Source of the DNA: Goniomonas avonlea
Taxonomy: Eukaryota; Cryptophyceae; Goniomonadida; Goniomonadaceae
Direction of reading: 5' to 3'
Assembly (NCBI GenBank): GCA_003573635.1
Contig: QUTJ01031626.1
Location: forward strand, 1-13,693
DNA: 13,693 nucleotides
Both the position numbers and the translations under genes were made by a program. Positions within the stretch are counted from its first letter, which is position 1, and each line of letters opens with the position of its first letter. The notes beneath the pieces were generated by a model, which worked only from the letters and a program-made list of their open reading frames with translations, was not told where the DNA came from and did not search any database. This document shows, piece by piece, positions 1-8,198 of this stretch.

Positions 1-66
1 GGAGGGGCAGGGATGTGCACGCGTGTGAGGAGGGGCAGGGATGTGCACGCGTGTGGGGAGGGGCGA
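1..66. repeat. 28-bp minisatellite (two full units and a partial, continuing off the left edge)
   Basis: The unit begins GGAGGGGCAGGGATGTGCAC and ends GCGTGTGA. Copies start at 1 and 29, with a partial at about 57. It lies beyond the last protease exon found, probably in an intron of that gene. Confidence 0.85.
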
Positions 67-148
67 GAGGAGCGAGGGACGAGGACGAGGATGCGCAGGG
101 TCTTGGGTGTAGGTGGAGTTGGGGTGGGGAGAGCAGGGTCTGGCACAC

Positions 149-557
149 CTTCATCATCGCCAAGGCGGCCGGGGAAATGCCCGAGAGGGGGGCCTGCCGG
201 TCCTTGACCACCTCTCGACCAGCTGCCAACAACCAGTCAGTGCACAGCTTGGTGTGGGCGAGAGTGAGTGAGGATTCAAGCCATCCAGGAACGAGAGAGC
301 GAGAGAGAAGGATTTCGCCTCCTTGGTGGAAGTGCACACACCGTCTTTGGCGCTCGGATGGAACTGCAGCGTGTTGACCAAGCGAACGTCTTTTCGGTTC
401 CCTGCCTTGTCCCAGACCTCAATTTCCTCCACGCCCCACTCGCCTGCAGGCGACCTGAGAGTCGCTGGTTAGTCGCCGAGTTGGTGTATGCGAGGCGTGC
501 CCGGTTTATGCGCGACGACGGAACCGGTGAAGTTTCTGAGTCTCCGAGCGGAGCGAC

Positions 558-644
<87 letters not shown>

Positions 645-3636
645 GCCGGCGCAATGCCAGAGGAGTGCTTGAATGCCGTCGCACTGCAGACGCAGGCAGC
701 AGGCAGAGCGTAGCACACTGCACAGGACGCACGCAGTGACGCACAGAGCGTAGCACACTGCACAGTGCACGCGCACACCGCACAGTGGACACAGGTGGCA
801 CACGGCAGAGTGGACGCACCCGACGGGCAGCGTTGTGATCAGGACGTACTCCGCCCAGGCCGTCGCGTCGCCCTCGAACACGCGGGTGTCGGAGTTCTGG
901 TGGTAGAGCTGGCCCATGTGCGAGCCGCCCTCGGGGTCAAGCAGGCGGTAGGAGATGTAACCGACGCCTGCGCACACTGTGACCACGCTGCACCTCGGTG
1001 ACCACGCTGCACCTCGGTGACCACGCTGCACCTCGGTGACCACGCTGCACCTCGGTGACCACGCTGCATCTCGTGATCGGCAGACGCCACGAAGCAGACA
1101 TCTCCCTTTTTCCGTGTGTGTGTGTGTGTGTCTGTGTCCGTCTCTCCCTCTGTGTGTGTGTGTGCAAGGAAGGGTATGTAACCAAGGCTGTGCTAATAAC
1201 GAACGTGAGAGTGCGTAACTCATGTTGACTCATGTCAGCGAGCATGAGAGTAACTCGGAGAACGTGAAAGTGTGTAAGAGGGAGAGGGAGCGGGAAGGGA
1301 GAGGAGGAGAGGGAAGGGAGAGGAGGAGAGGGAAGGGAGAGGAGGCGAGGGAAGGAGAGTGCTGCCACTGCGAGACGGCACCAACCTTGGGCGGCCAAGG
1401 TCGTGATCAGGCTGGGTCAGTGTCTCACTCACCAGAAGCGTCGTCTCGAGCCTTGAAGGACACGGACACGAGCGTCTCTCCGTTGGGCTTGCTCGGCTTG
1501 GCTGCAGTCGCGACAACTTTGAACGAGCCCATGTCCACCTGGCAAACCAAAATTACTCTTGTCTCTTCTGTGTCCCTCTCTTCTCGCTCTGCTCCGAGGC
1601 AGAGCTAGGCGCAGTGGGGCACGGTGACCTACCTCAGGGGCTGTGTCGTCTGTGCCGACTCCAGGCACATGGAACACTGTTTGCGGCTCGTCGTACCGCC
1701 AGTCCGAGTACCACTGCTTCCACGACTGCCCTGACGCGTCCTGGGCAATTTCAGGTTAGGAACCCGACAGTGCGTGTATGTGTGGTGTGTTTGTGCCCGG
1801 GTCGCGCACACACACTCTCTCGCACACGCGCGCAGGGGAGTGCGGCATCAAGGCCAGACGGCCCACCCCTCTGTGACCCAGACGGCCCACCCCCCTGTGA
1901 CCCAGACGGCCCACCCGTGCCCACCGCCCGCCACCGTCTCACCTGGACGTAAATCTCTGGCACAGCCCACTCGCCGGCGCGGTGGGTGTTGAGCATGAAG
2001 GGGATAGTGCACGTGCCAACGTCCCCGCTGCCTGGGTCAAGCTCGCACGTGCCCCACCTCTGGAGGGTGGCGAAAGCGTCAGACAAGCCGCAACGCTGGG
2101 GCCGCAACAGGACCACTGCACCAACCAAGGTTGCACTCGAGACACGGCAGGACACCTCCCAAGCGGCCGCTAAGTTACGCTTGGTGCGGCAGCAGAGCAC
2201 AACTCCCTCGGTGTGCCCAAGAGCCATCACGCGATCCCCTCCCGTAGCTCTCTCCTCGCGCTGCTCCCTCTCCTCCGTTCATCACATACATGCAGGTTCT
2301 CTCTCACACACACAGTTTCTGTCTCTGTCTCTCCCACCCCTCTCAGCGGACGCGCTCTAACTCCGCACGTGCAGGAGTGCGAGAGGCCTCACCGTCACAG
2401 GGTAGGAAGCCACAGCCTTGCGCCTGTAAATCCGGGCCATCGCAGGCCACTCCGGCCAGGTGCCTTGCGCCGCACGGTACTTGAAGGTGACCGTGACGCG
2501 GGGCACGGCGTCGGGCGTGCTGACGTTGGCGGACACCTTGTCGTCCTTGTGCACCGCGTAGTCCACCTTGACCTGCAGGGGGGTTGGTCATGCCGAGACA
2601 GCCCTGAGAGGAGAGCACGCGACAGCGTGAGAGAGGGCACCCCTGTAGGAGGAGGGAGGAAGAGGCGAGAACACTTGCAGGGAGGAAGAGGGAGGGAGGG
2701 AGAAGGAGGGAGAAGGAGGGAGAAAGAGGAGAGAGCAGGAGGGAGAAAGAGGAGAGGGCGACGGAGGAGGAAAAGGAGGGAGGAGGGAGAAAGAGGGAGA
2801 AACCTCAAACTCCACCACCACACCTCAAAGTAAGGTCCACCTCCTCAAGGTCCGCCCCCAGTGGTCCACCTCCGGAGAGCGTAGGGAGGAGGGAGAAGGA
2901 GGGAGGAGGGAGACGGAGGGAGACGGAGGGAGAAGGAGGGAGAAGGAGGGAGAAGGAGGGAGAAGGAGGGAGAAGGAGGGAGAAGGAGGGAGAAGGGGGC
3001 AGCAAAAGCGCAGCGTGCCAGGACGGACCTTGAGGGAGTGCGCGAGGTACTCAATGCCGCTCGGGTCGGAGTAGGAGGCGGGGCGGTTGTTGACAAACAG
3101 CCGCCAGGAGCCCTCGCTCAGCGGCACCCACCGCTGCAGGCCGATGTCGTCCGTCAGCCGTATTTGCTTCGCGGTCCAGAACCCTGCGGCCTGGAGGCGG
3201 CCGAACATGAGGGTGCCCCTGTGCGGGTGGGGTTAGTGGAGTAGGTTCTCAAGATGCCCCTGTGCGCGCGGGGTGAGGATGTCTCGGGGTCGGGGTGAGG
3301 TGGAGTAGGTTCTCAAGGTGCCCCTGACGGGGTGTGGTGTCCAGCAGCTTCAGAGAGTGCGCCGAGGGGCAGCAAGGGTGCAGCAGGTTGTGAGAGTGCG
3401 CAGCTCAGGGCAAACAACTCACCGGAGCACGTTGGGAGTGTTGGGGTCGGCCTTGAGGTTGAGGGTCTTTTGCTCGTCGACGGCCTGGCCGGGTGGAGAC
3501 ACTCGCGTCATGCCGGTCACGGAAGACCTGCGCAGGGGCGGTCAAGGCGAAGGCATCGCAAGCTTCACAACACAGGTGAACACTCCCAGATCACACCATC
3601 AAGATGAAGAGTGCCGAACAAGTTGTGTGTGTGAGT

Positions 3637-3696
<60 letters not shown>

Positions 3697-5720
3697 GTGT
3701 GTGTGTGTGTGCGTTACGAGTGAATATCGACTCGATCGTTCACCGAATTACCCCCCCCCCTCTCTTGTCCTGTGCCGACACATCACACCGTCGCCAAGAG
3801 GAAGTAGCGTGCGGCACTTAAGACGCAAGGACAGGGCACGGTGGAGTCACACCTGAACCCGTCCCCGTGCTTCAAATGGACAACGATCTCCGCAACCTTA
3901 TCCTCTTCCAGCCGCCCGGTCACCGTGATCTCAATCTTGTGGATAGGATCTGGATAGTGATAATAAGGTTCCGAGTTCGCGACGGAGAATGATGCCATGG
4001 GCCAGAACTGGTTCCAGTACTCGATGCCGTACATGATGTTATCGCGGAGCCAGCGGTACTTGGCAATGGAGCGGCCGCGGACCAAGGCCGGGTGCAGGAC
4101 GTATCTGTGAGGAGTCCTCAGCACTATGGAGGAATGATCGAGGCCGCACTGGAGACACAAGCGTGGCTCATGACTGACACAAAAGAGGCAGGCGGACACA
4201 GCGTGTCCCTGTCACGAACAAGCTAATCTTTCAAGAGCGTGGGAGCTTGGGTCAAGCATGCCAATGGGGTGGAGGCAGCTCTCAGAGCACAAGGTTTGAG
4301 GCAGGGTGGACGCACTCGGCCATTGTCTCGGCGATATCCTCGTCAGGGTTGACGCGGGCAGCGTACGAGGACACAAACTCCGTTGTCAGCCATGGCACCC
4401 ACACGTCTGCAGGGAGGTCGTCAGAGATTTGTACATATCAGCCCTCGCCGTGTGCATACGTCGACATATCAGCCCTCGCCAAATCAGAAGAAACCGTACC
4501 GCGTGATTTTTCCACCCAGCCACCAAGGTCACTCCAAGCATATTTTTCAGCTTCGCTGAGAACGCGATCATAGAGAAAGTGGGTCTTCTCGTGAATGAGC
4601 AAGTGTCGCATTGTGTCGCAGTCGCGCTGGAACGTGTTGTCGACGAACTCCATGTACGATTTGTCCTGTTAAGGGCTCAGTTCCTGCCTGGGCGAAGCGG
4701 TGATCCCAGGGTGTAAAAGAAGCCAAGGCGTGGAAAGGCACCTTGTTGTCAGGCCAAGAGATAGCCGGCGAGTACGGGTACCAGGGATTGTCGAACCCAA
4801 AGCCCCGGCGAACGGCATAGTTGAGGCCATCGAGTTTGTACAAATGCTGTGGCATCTCCCCCCACCTACACCCGGTCAAGTCGTGTTCAGCAGGGGCTCA
4901 CAAACACGCACCAAGTCAGCAGTTGCACTCTCTCCTCTGGCAAAAAATCCGTGAACCGGCCCTGGCCTTCTTGAGTGGAGGCATCGGTGAGCTGGGTCAT
5001 GTTCGGGGTGGCACTTGTCCCAAACTCGCAGGCAAATGCTCCAACAAGGATGCGGTTGGTGAGAGCCTTGTCTTCGCCAAACTTGGTCAGAGCAGCTGTT
5101 GCGGCATTTCGCAGTCTGGCAAAAGAGAGTGAGTGGAGAACGAGCACCGCTGAGACAAACCGGTTGGACGAAACGGTCCCCTTAGCTCCGTCAAACATGG
5201 CGCTCTTTGGGGATGCATACTCAAACGCAATGACCGATATGGTCATATCGTTGCTGTTGGGACCAGAAGGCTTGATTATTTCAGGAAACGTGTCTGGAAC
5301 TAGCGTCCAGACAGATTTCGAGAGCGAGGCGAGATCTGCCTCTTCCACGCTTAGGAGGGCGTTGAGAAGCTGTGTCGCTTGGGTTGGGGTCCAAGGACCT
5401 TTCAGCTCAATCTTGAACTTTTTGCTGAGGGACTCAGTCGCAGTCGGGTCGACGGGGATGGCATCCCCATCCAGCTCGACGAGAGGAGGTTTCACCAGGT
5501 TTGTCTCCATGTGCATACTGGAATCGGGCTTTTTCCACGTGTGTTCGAATGTAATGGAATCAGGATGAAGAAGTTCGAGTGGGTTGCCCTGATCCAGCGA
5601 GCTGGCCAAGAAAACCATCACCACCACCGCACACACTGACAATAGAGCCAACGGCCATGTGACTCGTGATGAATGAAGCCGAACCTTGGGCTGCAGCAAC
5701 GGGGTCCGCTCACCCGTCAT
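149..5720 (-). CDS. Membrane-anchored zinc metallopeptidase with Ig-like repeats (partial, 14 exons; 3' end off left edge)
   Basis: Exons in coding order: 5720-4912, 4865-4688, 4665-4500, 4406-4316, 4104-3853, 3527-3423, 3218-3029, 2572-2393, 2059-1943, 1740-1633, 1538-1433, 967-820, 454-342, 222-149. All junctions keep phase, giving about 879 residues with the C-terminus outside the window. Residues 1-20 are a short basic tail with an acidic dileucine motif (ERTPLL), and 22-40 are a hydrophobic signal anchor, so this is a type II membrane protein. HEKTH (354-358) fits the HExxH zinc/catalytic motif. NPDEDIAE (404-411), about 50 residues later, can supply the third Glu ligand, as in gluzincin peptidases. 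Two similar modules follow, with AGEWAVPEIYV (685-695) and AGEWGVEEIEV (820-830). The second ends in WDKAGN, as in Ig-like domains of bacterial secreted proteins. NMT is an N-glycosylation sequon. Inferred role: extracellular or endolysosomal proteolysis; substrate unknown. Exon 14 is the least certain. The exon 2/3 junction needs a 22-nt GC-AG intron or a one-base correction. I recognise the motif class, not the exact family. Confidence 0.83.
561..642. repeat. (AC)41 microsatellite in protease intron 12
   Basis: An uninterrupted run of 41 AC units lies in the intron between the exons ending at 820 and starting at 454. In the minus-strand transcript it reads (GU)41. Open frames running through it are artefacts of low complexity. 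Confidence 0.98.
704..765. repeat. Direct duplication, period 40 bp, in protease intron 12
   Basis: A 22-bp segment beginning CAGAGCGTAGCACACTGCAC occurs at 704-725 and again at 744-765. It is intronic, between the (AC)n tract and the exon 12 donor. Confidence 0.85.
980..1074. repeat. 19-bp minisatellite, 5 units, next to the exon 12 acceptor
   Basis: The unit is TGACCACGCTGCACCTCGG, with copies at 980, 999, 1018, 1037 and 1056. The last copy carries a C-to-T change. On the transcribed strand each unit contains GTGCAG, an acceptor-like sequence. The array starts only 12 bp inside intron 11, beside the proposed 3' splice site at 967/968. Confidence 0.95.
1291..1358. repeat. Purine-rich 19-bp tandem repeat in protease intron 11
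   Basis: GGGAAGGGAGAGGAGGAGA-type units begin at 1292, 1311 and 1330 and then degenerate. The period (19 bp) equals that of the unrelated array at 980-1074 in the same intron. Confidence 0.85.
1855..1918. repeat. 24-bp tandem repeat in protease intron 9
   Basis: Copies beginning CAGACGGCCCACCC start at 1855, 1879 and 1903. The last is incomplete. The array lies 24 bp inside the donor of the exon ending at 1943. Confidence 0.9.
2647..2998. repeat. Long polypurine tracts (GGAGGGAGAA)n in protease intron 7
   Basis: Two almost pure purine tracts on the plus strand, about 2647-2802 and 2880-2998, are separated by about 80 bp of mixed sequence. The second is a near-perfect 10-bp tandem of GAGGGAGAAG. 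On the coding strand this is a long pyrimidine tract upstream of exon 8. Confidence 0.93.
3211..3330. repeat. Triplicated 3'-splice-site region of protease exon 7
   Basis: The acceptor sequence around 3212-3226 (minus strand CACAG/GGGCAC) recurs at about 3253-3267 (CACAGGGGCAT) and, altered, at about 3318-3330. The copies are linked by a repeated plus-strand TGGAGTAGGTTCTCAAG. Only the copy at 3218/3219 keeps the downstream exon in frame. Confidence 0.75.
3624..3714. repeat. (GT)n microsatellite with GA/GC interruptions in protease intron 5
   Basis: About 90 bp of GT dinucleotides with a few GAGT and GCGT interruptions. In the minus-strand transcript it reads (CA)n, complementary to the (GU)41 in intron 12 of the same gene. 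Confidence 0.96.
4579..4593 (-). other. HEKTH zinc-binding/catalytic motif of the metallopeptidase
   Basis: These 15 bases encode His-Glu-Lys-Thr-His within exon 3, preceded by MRHLLI and followed by FLYDRVLSEAEKYAW. This is the HExxH signature in a helical context, and the exon 4 motif NPDEDIAE supplies a candidate third ligand. Seen: the motif and its spacing. Inferred: zinc binding and activity. Confidence 0.8.
4666..4687 (-). other. 22-nt GC-AG gap between protease exons 2 and 3 (ultra-short intron or one-base indel)
   Basis: The reading frame changes here. Removing 22 bases that start with GC and end with AG joins WDHRFAQ to DKSYMEFVD in frame. Alternatively, dropping one base in the run at 4665-4666 gives a continuous reading through AGTEPLT into DKSYMEF with no intron. 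No GT donor exists nearby. The two readings differ by seven residues, and the sequence alone does not decide between them. Confidence 0.5.
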
Positions 5721-6015
5721 GCTGACCTGGTGTTGGATCCGAGGAAGGCTCTGTGAGACTCACTCGAGTCTGGAGTCGACGAGTCGTGGCTCTTCCAAAC
5801 TCTGTCCCCACGCGAGCGGCGGTATGTACATGTCACAGTTTGTTAACGTCACGACGATAACGCTGGTAACGTATGAGCCAAACGTGTCAGACGTCAAACA
5901 AATCTGGAGCGAGTAGACGGCGAAGGGTTGCGAGGACTGAGCTCGGTGGCTCGCTCTTGGTGGGTCTTGGTTCCCGTGTGGAGTGGTCGGTTCATTGTTT
6001 TTGCAGATAGGCAAC
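5721..6015. promoter_or_regulatory. Divergent intergenic region between the protease and aquaporin genes
   Basis: This 295-bp gap separates two divergent start codons, so it must carry both 5' UTRs and probably a shared promoter. I see no clear TATA box. GACGTCA (5890-5896) and AACGTCAC (5844-5851) resemble CREB/bZIP-type half sites, but short matches like these occur by chance. A pyrimidine stretch ending TTTTTGCAG lies just before the aquaporin ATG and could be an acceptor of a 5'-UTR intron. Confidence 0.45.
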
Positions 6016-7324
6016 ATGGCAGATGCCCCGGAACTGTGGCAGAAAACTGACCGGGCTGAGCCGAAGAAAATCATCGCCGAATTCATTGGTCAGAACTCCA
6101 AATTTGGCACTGAATTCTGTTTTTGCTGAGTTTTGACCCAGGATCCCTCCTGTTCATGTTCATCGGTGGTGCTTGCAGTGCCAATTCCACTCACTTTGGT
6201 GATGATGGAATGGGTATTGTTGTCGCTGCTCTTGGCAACGGGTTCACTCTTGCGGTGTGCGTCTACTGCACCTGCAAGATCAGTGGTGGACACCTCAACC
6301 CGGCTGTGAGGTACTGGCATTTTCCAGCTAGTAACACTTCACACTGGCACATATATTTTCTAATTTTGAAGTCTCGTCTTCCTGGTTGTGTCTGTGTTGC
6401 AAATTCACATTCCCTGGGCCAATGTTGTTGCCGTTGCTTCTCAGCAGACGCCAAAGTCATCTCCCGTTCACCCAAAGATTGAACCACCACACCGTTTTGG
6501 CGGTCTCAACCCCCGTGTTCTGCCTCAACACTCTGACTGCACAGCCATATCGTGACTCGAACATCACCGTTGTGCAAAGAATACGTGTCACGCCCCTGGA
6601 CAAACTGACTGTGACCTGAGATGAGATGACTATGTGTAGCATGGATTAACTCTACCGTGTACGCCGACCTGACCGCGGAGCCAACACTTTTACGGCAGCC
6701 TTTGAACGTGAGCCAGGTTCAAACAGGTTCACGGCATACACGACCACACGAAACAGGTTCAAAATGTGATACCTATCCGCAGCACTGGCTTTGTTGCCTG
6801 TGGGCTCCCTAATTTCCGCACTGGCTCCTACATTGGATATGTCATTGCCCAGCTTACTGGTGCAGCGGTCGGGGCCATTCTGCTGTTCATCTGCATGCCT
6901 GCCGCTGCGTTGGAGGCCCATCATGGCCACGGTGCTTTCGCCACTTTGGGAATGCTGTCTTTGCGTCACCCTATGGCTGTCTTTTTCTCCGAATTCTTCA
7001 GCACCTTTTTCATGGTGTTCACAGTGTTCGGTGTTGTCCACAGCTACAACTGCGCCTCGGTCGGGCCACTCGCGATCGGTTTGGCTCTGGCCTGCGCGTG
7101 CTTTGGGTTCTACCCCTACACTGGGTCTTGCTTCAACCCAGCTCGCACACTCGCACCGATCCTGGTGTTTGGTGTGGGCAAGTACCCCTGGGTCTACACA
7201 TTGCAGCTGGTGTGTCAGGTGCTCCTTGTGAGTCCAGCTCTCACACTGAATTCAGATCGCTCAAACCTTGGGAGGTTTCTTCGCTGGCAAGATCTTCCAG
7301 CGTGCTTTCCTTCTTAAGAGGTGA
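6016..7324 (+). CDS. Aquaporin / major intrinsic protein (complete, 4 exons, 251 aa)
   Basis: Exons 6016-6088, 6142-6310, 6783-7227 and 7256-7324 join in phase to 251 residues plus TGA, the usual length of this family. The protein forms a six-helix membrane channel for water or small neutral solutes. Helix 1 is GSLLFMFIGGA (25-35). The first box is SGGHLNPAVS (NPA at 77-79) and the second is TGSCFNPARTL (NPA at 199-201, followed by the conserved selectivity Arg202). YTG before the second box and PLAIGLALA in helix 5 are family-typical. By hand alignment to AQP1/AqpZ, the helix 5 filter His is replaced by Cys and the loop E position by Ser. Helix 2 appears to carry Asn instead of Phe, which would make the pore unusual. 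The first intron is 53 nt, the second 472 nt and the last only 28 nt (GTGAGT...CAG). A 37-nt version using CAG/GTGCTC is also in phase. The start was chosen because it opens the family-consistent exon 1 and joins in phase. Subfamily and substrate are unresolved. Confidence 0.94.
7228..7255 (+). other. 28-nt terminal intron of the aquaporin gene
   Basis: GTGAGT at 7228 and TTCAG ending at 7255 bound a 28-nt segment. Its removal joins QLVCQVLL to IAQTLGGFFAG, the expected end of helix 6. Without splicing the frame reads into a sequence unlike the family. A donor at 7219 (37 nt) gives the same frame minus three residues. Confidence 0.7.
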
Positions 7325-7573
7325 ACGCCTCAAACAACATGACAACATTGTGCCGAATCCTCTTCTGCGATTCAACCATGTTCTGGTGAATCACCATGTT
7401 CTCCACAGGTAAGAGCCCACGAAGCAATTCAAGACCCACGCTGCCGTTGGGATTGAAGATCCGAGTTTCATTGGATCAAGCTGCCGTTGTGGCTTTCTTT
7501 CGTGTAAAATTTCACAAAATGCCTTCTTTGTCGATTTCCCTCGCAAGGCGCTGCGAGTTTTTGACCAACCTTC
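7325..7573. other. Convergent intergenic gap between the aquaporin and the small minus-strand gene
   Basis: About 250 bp hold the 3' UTRs of two converging genes. An optional intron, GTGAAC at 7321 to CACAG ending at 7408, could be removed from the aquaporin end. I see no further gene and no AATAAA signal here. Confidence 0.5.
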
Positions 7574-8083
7574 TCATGCCACTCGCTCCATCTCGTCGGT
7601 CGGGGAACGCACGTTGTTCTCGTTCCACACAGCAAGAAATTTTCGGAATTCGTCCTGGCGCTGAATAACTGGGTTGTTAGGTCCAACATTACCAGTTGCC
7701 ACGTACCCTCTGTGTCTCTTCTTGGATCTGGTCTTTGACTGCCCGTTGCCCATCAATGTAGTCTTGCCATGTGCTCATCGAATGTGCATGACTCAAATCT
7801 GCTTGAGCTGCCTGCTGGGCTGCCTCGTTGAGCATGTCTAGAACCTGGCATTTGAAAGCTGAACCGCGTCAAAACATAAACGATATGACCGATTGTTGTC
7901 ATCTTGCTTACATTCAAATAAGTCCATGAAGGGAGTCTCTGTTGGCTGTGAGTCTCCGTTGGCTTCAGGATTCTGAAAACTGTCATGCCCCTCATCTTGT
8001 TGTCTCCATTCTGCATTATTGTTCTCCATTGTGGAAGCACTCTCGGTCGCCTCCCCTTCTGTTTCGCTTCCTTGCTCAACCAT
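7574..8083 (-). CDS. Small hypothetical protein, acidic N-terminus and charged helical C-terminus (3 exons, 136 aa)
   Basis: Exons 8083-7912, 7858-7707 and 7660-7574 join in phase (introns of 53 and 46 nt, GTAAGC...TTCAG and GTACGT...TTCAG) to give 136 residues and TGA. An in-frame TGA lies a short distance upstream of the chosen ATG. Residues 1-57 are polar and acidic (SETEGEATESAS, ENNNAEWRQQDEG) and probably disordered. Residues 58-136 look alpha-helical and amphipathic (VLDMLNEAAQQAAQADLS, YIDGQRAVKDQIQEETQR, RQDEFRKFLAVWNEN), as in a small coiled-coil adaptor subunit. I do not recognise the family. It shares a 115-bp divergent gap with the glycosyltransferase gene. The main support for a real gene is that all three exons keep phase through strong splice motifs and yield a consistent helical composition. 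Confidence 0.68.
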
Positions 8084-8198
8084 CGGAGGGCGATCTCTCT
8101 TTTTTGGCGCGCTTTCTGATCAACACCCATATAATTAATTGAGAGGTGGCTCATATGTACTCTCATGCTCGCTAGTGTTGAGGGAATCGCACGCAAAA
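8084..8198. promoter_or_regulatory. Short divergent promoter gap (small hypothetical gene / glycosyltransferase)
   Basis: Only 115 bp separate the two opposed start codons, so both transcripts must start within or near this stretch. It contains an AT-rich core, ATATAATTAATT (8130-8141), the most A/T-rich block in the neighbourhood and a possible core-promoter element. An in-frame upstream ATG at 8139 would extend the glycosyltransferase by 20 residues. Confidence 0.45.

Noticed and set aside
276-1223. Long minus-strand frame through the (AC)n tract and the 19-bp repeats (315 aa)
   Set aside because: It crosses two introns in a frame made open by dinucleotide and minisatellite repeats. The real exons 12 and 13 lie within it and are joined by splicing.
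2213-2833. Plus-strand frame of 206 aa rich in Arg/Glu/Gly
   Set aside because: It is antisense to exon 8 and runs into the polypurine tract. Its composition reflects the GGAGGGAGAA repeat, not a protein.
4975-5568. Plus-strand 197-aa frame
   Set aside because: It is a shadow of protease exon 1, which has a signal anchor and continues in phase into the HEKTH exon.
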